This document shows positions 7,596 to 10,328 of a stretch of 10,328 bases of DNA, in pieces. The position numbers and the translations under genes were made by a program. The stretch comes from JAHFOW01 sp964370795 (lineage in GTDB: Bacteria; Planctomycetota; Brocadiia; Brocadiales; Brocadiaceae). Where the stretch lies: positions 1 to 10,328 of the forward strand of contig CAYJME010000109.1 of the NCBI GenBank assembly GCA_964370795.1. Reading direction: 5' to 3'. The notes beneath the pieces are model-generated. The model worked only from the letters and a program-made list of their open reading frames with translations, was not told the DNA's origin and searched no databases. The first letter of the stretch is position 1; every line of letters begins with the position of its first letter.

Positions 7596-7623
7596 GTAGA
7601 GACAGGCCGTGCCTCGTCTCTAC
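7596..7623. repeat. Bulged 12-bp hairpin repeat, copy B
   Basis: GTAGAGAC-AGGC (7596-7607), loop CGT, GCCT-C-GTCTCTAC (7611-7623) form an 8+4 base-pair stem with one bulged C at 7615. Sequence and geometry (GAGACA-GGC...GCC-GTCTC with a three-base loop) show it is a diverged copy of the hairpin at 7276-7304. It lies 58 bases before the ComEA-like start and would be in that gene's 5' leader if transcription starts further upstream. Confidence 0.7.
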
Positions 7624-7681
7624 GCTGTATGTAAAAACCTGTAACATTATTTCGGAAATTTTTTTGTAAGGAGGGCAGTTT

Positions 7682-8029
7682 ATGTACTTAATACGGAGAT
7701 TGTTTGGGGTAGTTGTGTTGGTAATGGTTGTTGCGCTTGTAGGTGAAACAAAGATGTGTTTTTCTGCTCAGGAGGTTGGTGGTAAGGTAAATATCAACAC
7801 TGCAACCGTTGAGCAATTGTCATTATTACCAGGTATAGGCGCTAAGATAGCCGAAGAAATTGTTCATTACAGAACGAGTAACGGTAATTTTAGTTCGACC
7901 GAGGATTTAAAGAAGGTAAAAGGTGTTGGCGATAAAAAGTTTGAAAAGATCAAAGAAGTCGTTGTTACAGAGGGAGAGACAACCATACAGGTAACAAAAG
8001 AAAAAGGTAAAAAAGAGAAAAATAATTAA
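7682..8029 (+). CDS. Exported ComEA-like helix-hairpin-helix protein
   Basis: A 115-residue protein with an N-terminal signal peptide or anchor (R5, R6, then hydrophobic residues 8-20, with possible cleavage near FSA-QE at 27-31). The VNINTA motif (36-41) and two helix-hairpin-helix motifs, LPGIGAKIAEEI (49-60) and VKGVGDKKFEKIK (79-91), are diagnostic of the ComEA C-terminal DNA-binding domain. In competent bacteria ComEA binds incoming double-stranded DNA outside the inner membrane. Here the protein lacks the SLBB-like domain of Bacillus ComEA and resembles the short Gram-negative form, but ends in a lysine-rich tail (KEKGKKEKNN) that could add non-specific DNA binding. A strong AAGGAGGG at 7668-7675, six bases from the ATG, fixes the start. 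It is monocistronic, with its own terminator. No other competence gene is nearby, so a role in DNA uptake is inference; general periplasmic DNA binding is the alternative. Confidence 0.85.
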   Translation: MYLIRRLFGVVVLVMVVALVGETKMCFSAQEVGGKVNINTATVEQLSLLPGIGAKIAEEIVHYRTSNGNFSSTEDLKKVKGVGDKKFEKIKEVVVTEGETTIQVTKEKGKKEKNN

Positions 8030-8061
8030 AGTTGTCAGCAAAGAAACAGTGTCTACATTTC

Positions 8062-8096
8062 AAAGAGGGCAGATTTCTAATCTGCCCTCTTTTTTT
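8062..8096 (+). terminator. Intrinsic terminator of the ComEA-like gene
   Basis: AAAGAGGGCAGATT (8062-8075), loop TCT, AATCTGCCCTCTTT (8079-8092) form a perfect 14-base-pair stem whose 3' arm runs into a T-tract ending at 8096. It lies 33 bases after the stop codon. The A-run before the stem gives it some ability to work from the other strand, but there is no opposing gene. Confidence 0.93.
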
Positions 8097-8113
8097 ATTA
8101 CTGCTGATTCTGC

Positions 8114-8142
8114 TTGACATACTCTATGTCATAAAATAACAT
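8114..8142 (+). promoter_or_regulatory. Upstream candidate promoter with an overlapping dyad
   Basis: TTGACA (8114-8119), 17 bases, TAACAT (8137-8142) gives a perfect -35 and a four-of-six -10 at ideal spacing. An inverted repeat TGACAT-ACTCT-ATGTCA (8115-8131) overlaps the -35 and fills most of the spacer, which is a classic place for a repressor operator. A transcript from here would carry a leader of about 155 bases before the methyltransferase. Confidence 0.45.
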
Positions 8143-8211
8143 GTTGGCAATTATAGAATAAAGAAAAAAAATGTTAGTCCAAAAAAATGAATCAAATCGA
8201 GCAGGTGAATT

Positions 8212-8235
8212 ATGAAATGTGGTGTATGCACATGA
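8212..8235 (+). other. Possible seven-codon leader ORF
   Basis: ATG at 8212 opens MKCGVCT and stops at TGA 8233-8235. AGGTGA (8203-8208) lies three bases upstream, so it has a plausible but tight ribosome-binding site. It would be carried only by transcripts from the promoter near 8114. A reading frame this short can easily be chance. Confidence 0.2.
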
Positions 8236-8269
8236 TTTCAATTTCCACCATAATGTTGTGGAGTTTTCC

Positions 8270-8298
8270 TTGACAAGGTTATTTGATTAAACAATAAT
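8270..8298 (+). promoter_or_regulatory. Strong candidate promoter for the methyltransferase; possibly leaderless
   Basis: TTGACA (8270-8275), 17 bases, AATAAT (8293-8298) matches the sigma70 consensus at 11 of 12 positions. Seven bases separate the -10 from ATG 8306, so initiation at the usual distance falls at or next to the start codon. That agrees with the absence of any Shine-Dalgarno sequence before the methyltransferase. An imperfect dyad TCCAC...GTGGA (8244-8248, 8258-8262) lies just upstream. Confidence 0.6.
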
Positions 8299-8305
8299 AT
8301 TGATT

Positions 8306-9313
8306 ATGACTATGAAGAGTGCAACGACACACAAACAAGTCACGGAGGTTCGAGAACCGTCTGTTGATTATGTTCGAAATAAAGAAATACCATTCTTTTT
8401 TGGAAAGCCTCTCATCAAAGGCTCATACCATGAACTGGATGCTGAACAATTAAATCCAGAGCTTTTTTACTCCCATCCAAATGGAGAAATATGGGTTGGC
8501 GATTCAATAGCATGGCTTAGCTCCATGAAAAGCGAATCTGTTGACTTTATCTTTGCTGATCCTCCTTATAACATAAAAAAGGCAGAGTGGGATACCTTCG
8601 AATCTCAGCAGGAGTATGTCAACTGGTCGCTTAAATGGATTGAGCAGGCTGCACGGATTTTGAAACCCGCAGGGACTCTTTATGTATGCGGTTTTTCTGA
8701 AATCCTCGCGGACCTCAGACTTCCGGCTTCCCAATTCTTCAAGGGCTGCCGGTGGCTGATCTGGCACTATAAAAATAAGGCTAACTTAGGGACAGACTGG
8801 GGACGTTCCCACGAGAGTATTCTGCATTTTAGAAAAAGCAGGCACTTTACTTTCAACATTGATGACGTGAGAATCCCTTATAGCAGCCATACCCTAAAAT
8901 ATCCTGAACATCCCCAGGCTGAAACCAGTCAATATGGGAATGGCAGCCATAAAGATTACTTATGGCTGCCGCACCCAAAAGGGGCTAAACCTAAAGATGT
9001 AATTGAAATTCCAACAACATGTAATGGTATGCATGAAAAAACACCTCATCCGACCCAGAAACCGGAGGAGTTAATCAGACTAATTATCTTGGCATCTTCA
9101 AACCCAGACGACTTGGTTGTTGACCCTTTCCTTGGCTCCGGGACTACCGCAGTTGCTGCCGAACAGCTAAAAAGGAAATGGAAGGGATGTGATACGTCCC
9201 TTGAGTATTGCAGATGGGCGGCAAAACGTATTGATCTGGTGGAAGATTGGCCTGTAGAAAAATGGATAGAATACGATTTTAAAAATACGGAGCGCAGGAA
9301 ATCCATCCGATGA
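8306..9313 (+). CDS. Type II DNA methyltransferase, beta-class N6-adenine (or N4-cytosine)
   Basis: A 335-residue cytoplasmic amino-methyltransferase that would transfer a methyl group from S-adenosylmethionine to a base in a specific DNA site. The catalytic motif DPPY (residues about 85-88, in FADPPYNI) comes before the SAM-binding motif DPFLGSGTT (about 273-281), the order that defines the beta class. DPPY favours N6-adenine. The region between (about 150-240) holds the target-recognition segment. HPTQKP near 248-253 is typical of the N6_N4_Mtase family. An N-terminal extension of about 60 residues precedes the core. A TTG at 8300 is an alternative start, but ATG at 8306 fits the promoter position and a leaderless mRNA. 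Its TGA overlaps the ATG of the endonuclease, so this is the protective half of a restriction-modification operon. The recognition site cannot be read from sequence alone. Confidence 0.9.
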   Translation: MTMKSATTHKQVTEVREPSVDYVRNKEIPFFFGKPLIKGSYHELDAEQLNPELFYSHPNGEIWVGDSIAWLSSMKSESVDFIFADPPYNIKKAEWDTFESQQEYVNWSLKWIEQAARILKPAGTLYVCGFSEILADLRLPASQFFKGCRWLIWHYKNKANLGTDWGRSHESILHFRKSRHFTFNIDDVRIPYSSHTLKYPEHPQAETSQYGNGSHKDYLWLPHPKGAKPKDVIEIPTTCNGMHEKTPHPTQKPEELIRLIILASSNPDDLVVDPFLGSGTTAVAAEQLKRKWKGCDTSLEYCRWAAKRIDLVEDWPVEKWIEYDFKNTERRKSIR

Positions 9314-10263
9314 AGAAGATTATCCTCTCGGATCTTCAGGAAAGTGTCCAAGACAAATCGGCCTTTGGAGCTTTAAACGATTATTTTTCTATCTGTAACG
9401 CATTCCTTCAAGTCATACAAAAAGAAAAGCTAACGCGCATTGTCTCACCCTCCCAATCAAACTACATCTTTTATCAATATGCCCCGTCCTATGGACATAA
9501 AATTACCCGTCCTCTGAACAGGCATCTATTTTTTGAGACTGTTGCAGACTTTAAAGATGGTTTTGAAAGATTTAATGCTTTTCTCAACGATCTTAAGAAA
9601 CATCAAGACTCTGCCGTTAGGCAAAAGGGAAGACAAAGTTATATAGACTCGAAAGAAATCAATAAAGTCGTCTACACAGTCCAGCAATCTATAGGGTGTA
9701 TCGGTGACTCCTTCGAAAACTCCAATCAATCCAGAAAGCGTATAGGTCAGTTATTCGAGAACTTCATCAAGCTTATCATCCAGGAAGTAGGATTAGACTG
9801 CGAGCCAAGAACCATCAATATCCCCATACCAGACTATCCTGGATATGAGATGTCTTATCAATTAGACCTGGTATTTTCCCGTAACAAGGCCATTGTCGCC
9901 TCTAAAACCAAGTTTATTCACCCATCGGAGATAGTCGGTTCCGTAAAGACGACTAGCAAAGACAGAATTGACAAGGTATTTCTTGATAAGTATCTCTTGA
10001 CCAAGCTCCTTGGGAGGGATATTCCGGTTATTGCAATCTTCCTTCATGATGTTCAGCGTGCCAAACGAGGAGAAAGTATCTTTGGCATAAATTCAACCTT
10101 CAAGAGCAACCACTTTCTCGGCTACACGGTAGCTTTAAACAAACTCGACGGTGTTTACTATGTAGACCCAAGACCGGAAATGCTTGTCAATGAGCGGCTG
10201 TGCGAGCAGATACATGACTTTCAGCAATTCCTTATACAGGATTTGTGGAAGTTTTCAGCCTAA
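9310..10263 (+). CDS. Putative type II restriction endonuclease, PD-(D/E)xK fold
   Basis: A 317-residue protein I do not recognise as a whole. Its position, overlapping the methyltransferase by ATGA, makes it the likely endonuclease. The start has AGGA at 9296-9299, ten bases upstream, and probably relies on translational coupling. Residues 1-140 are mostly helical with many aromatic and basic residues and may form a recognition or dimerisation region. A nuclease-like core follows: E150 in a helix (RIGQLFENFIKLI), D186 in strand YQLDLVF, and SVKTTSKDR (211-219) with K213 and a further acidic residue, D226, 13 positions later. KTTSKDR followed by an acidic residue at +13 resembles the KTTCKDRW...E signature that I recall for the EcoRII C-terminal catalytic domain; SxK in place of ExK is also known from the Cfr10I group. 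No signal peptide or membrane segment is visible. A cytoplasmic nuclease of unknown specificity is the best reading. Confidence 0.7.
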   Translation: MKKIILSDLQESVQDKSAFGALNDYFSICNAFLQVIQKEKLTRIVSPSQSNYIFYQYAPSYGHKITRPLNRHLFFETVADFKDGFERFNAFLNDLKKHQDSAVRQKGRQSYIDSKEINKVVYTVQQSIGCIGDSFENSNQSRKRIGQLFENFIKLIIQEVGLDCEPRTINIPIPDYPGYEMSYQLDLVFSRNKAIVASKTKFIHPSEIVGSVKTTSKDRIDKVFLDKYLLTKLLGRDIPVIAIFLHDVQRAKRGESIFGINSTFKSNHFLGYTVALNKLDGVYYVDPRPEMLVNERLCEQIHDFQQFLIQDLWKFSA

Positions 10264-10328
10264 TGCACAACAGTCTTTAACTTAAGTTATTATAAACAAT
10301 TCTATTATCTATGGCCTTACAAATAGAC

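Larger units (their letters stand above)
7239..7681. other. Repeat-rich intergenic region ahead of the ComEA-like gene
   Basis: A 443-base spacer holding hairpin copy A (7276-7304), a short palindrome (7305-7317), a compound inverted repeat (7322-7362), an AT-rich stretch (about 7380-7460), a CRP-type site (7461-7476), a further AT-rich stretch, hairpin copy B (7596-7623) and the ribosome-binding site of the next gene. No clear sigma70 promoter with both hexamers could be placed. An open frame running through 7239-7404 overlaps the kinase gene and covers these repeats, so I do not regard it as a gene. Confidence 0.5.

Noticed and set aside
7276..7623. CRISPR array
   Set aside because: Only two diverged palindromes at non-regular spacing, with other elements between them and no direct repeat-spacer pattern.
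9046..9351. Minus-strand open frame across the methyltransferase-endonuclease junction
   Set aside because: Antisense to the FLGSG motif region; considered as a possible controller protein, but there is no HTH and no ribosome-binding site.

Overview
The window reads as bacterial chromosomal DNA of moderate to low GC with long intergenic spacers. Those spacers carry hairpin-type dispersed repeats. A very large Ser/Thr kinase-ATPase-GAF-GGDEF protein, a stand-alone exported ComEA-like helix-hairpin-helix protein, a perfect CRP-type operator and REP-like hairpins would fit an environmental bacterium with a large signalling repertoire. An anammox planctomycete (Brocadiales) is my best guess, but this is an impression from style and gene content: no rRNA or lineage marker gene is present, and other environmental Gram-negatives remain possible.

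Layout. (1) Positions 1-94 hold the start of a minus-strand gene for an exported protein or lipoprotein; the rest lies outside the window. (2) Positions 95-645 are a divergent spacer with a core of only about 11% GC (301-420). (3) Positions 646-1905 encode a SorC-family transcriptional regulator with no sugar-metabolism partner in view. (4) Positions 1906-2216 contain a dispersed REP-like repeat and a run of small hairpins that may form a structured 5' leader. (5) Positions 2217-7238 encode a 1673-residue signalling protein with kinase, AAA ATPase, helical-repeat, GAF and GGDEF regions. (6) Positions 7239-7681 are a repeat-rich spacer with two related long hairpins, a second compound hairpin element and a perfect TGTGA-N6-TCACA site. 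(7) Positions 7682-8029 encode a small exported protein with two HhH motifs, followed by a textbook intrinsic terminator. (8) Positions 8306-10263 form a two-gene type II restriction-modification unit: a beta-class amino-methyltransferase overlapping a putative PD-(D/E)xK endonuclease by ATGA. It is preceded by two promoter-like sequences, the nearer placed so that the mRNA could be leaderless.

How it fits together. The regulator, the giant kinase/cyclase and the ComEA-like gene look like independent transcription units. Only the methyltransferase and endonuclease form a clear operon. The two most interesting parts are the restriction-modification unit and the kinase/cyclase. In the first, the endonuclease is unfamiliar as a whole but carries a KTTSKDR signature that I recall from the EcoRII C-terminal catalytic domain, and the promoter arrangement may set the order of expression. 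In the second, an HKDINPSN catalytic loop at one end is joined to a catalytically complete diguanylate cyclase with an intact inhibitory site at the other.
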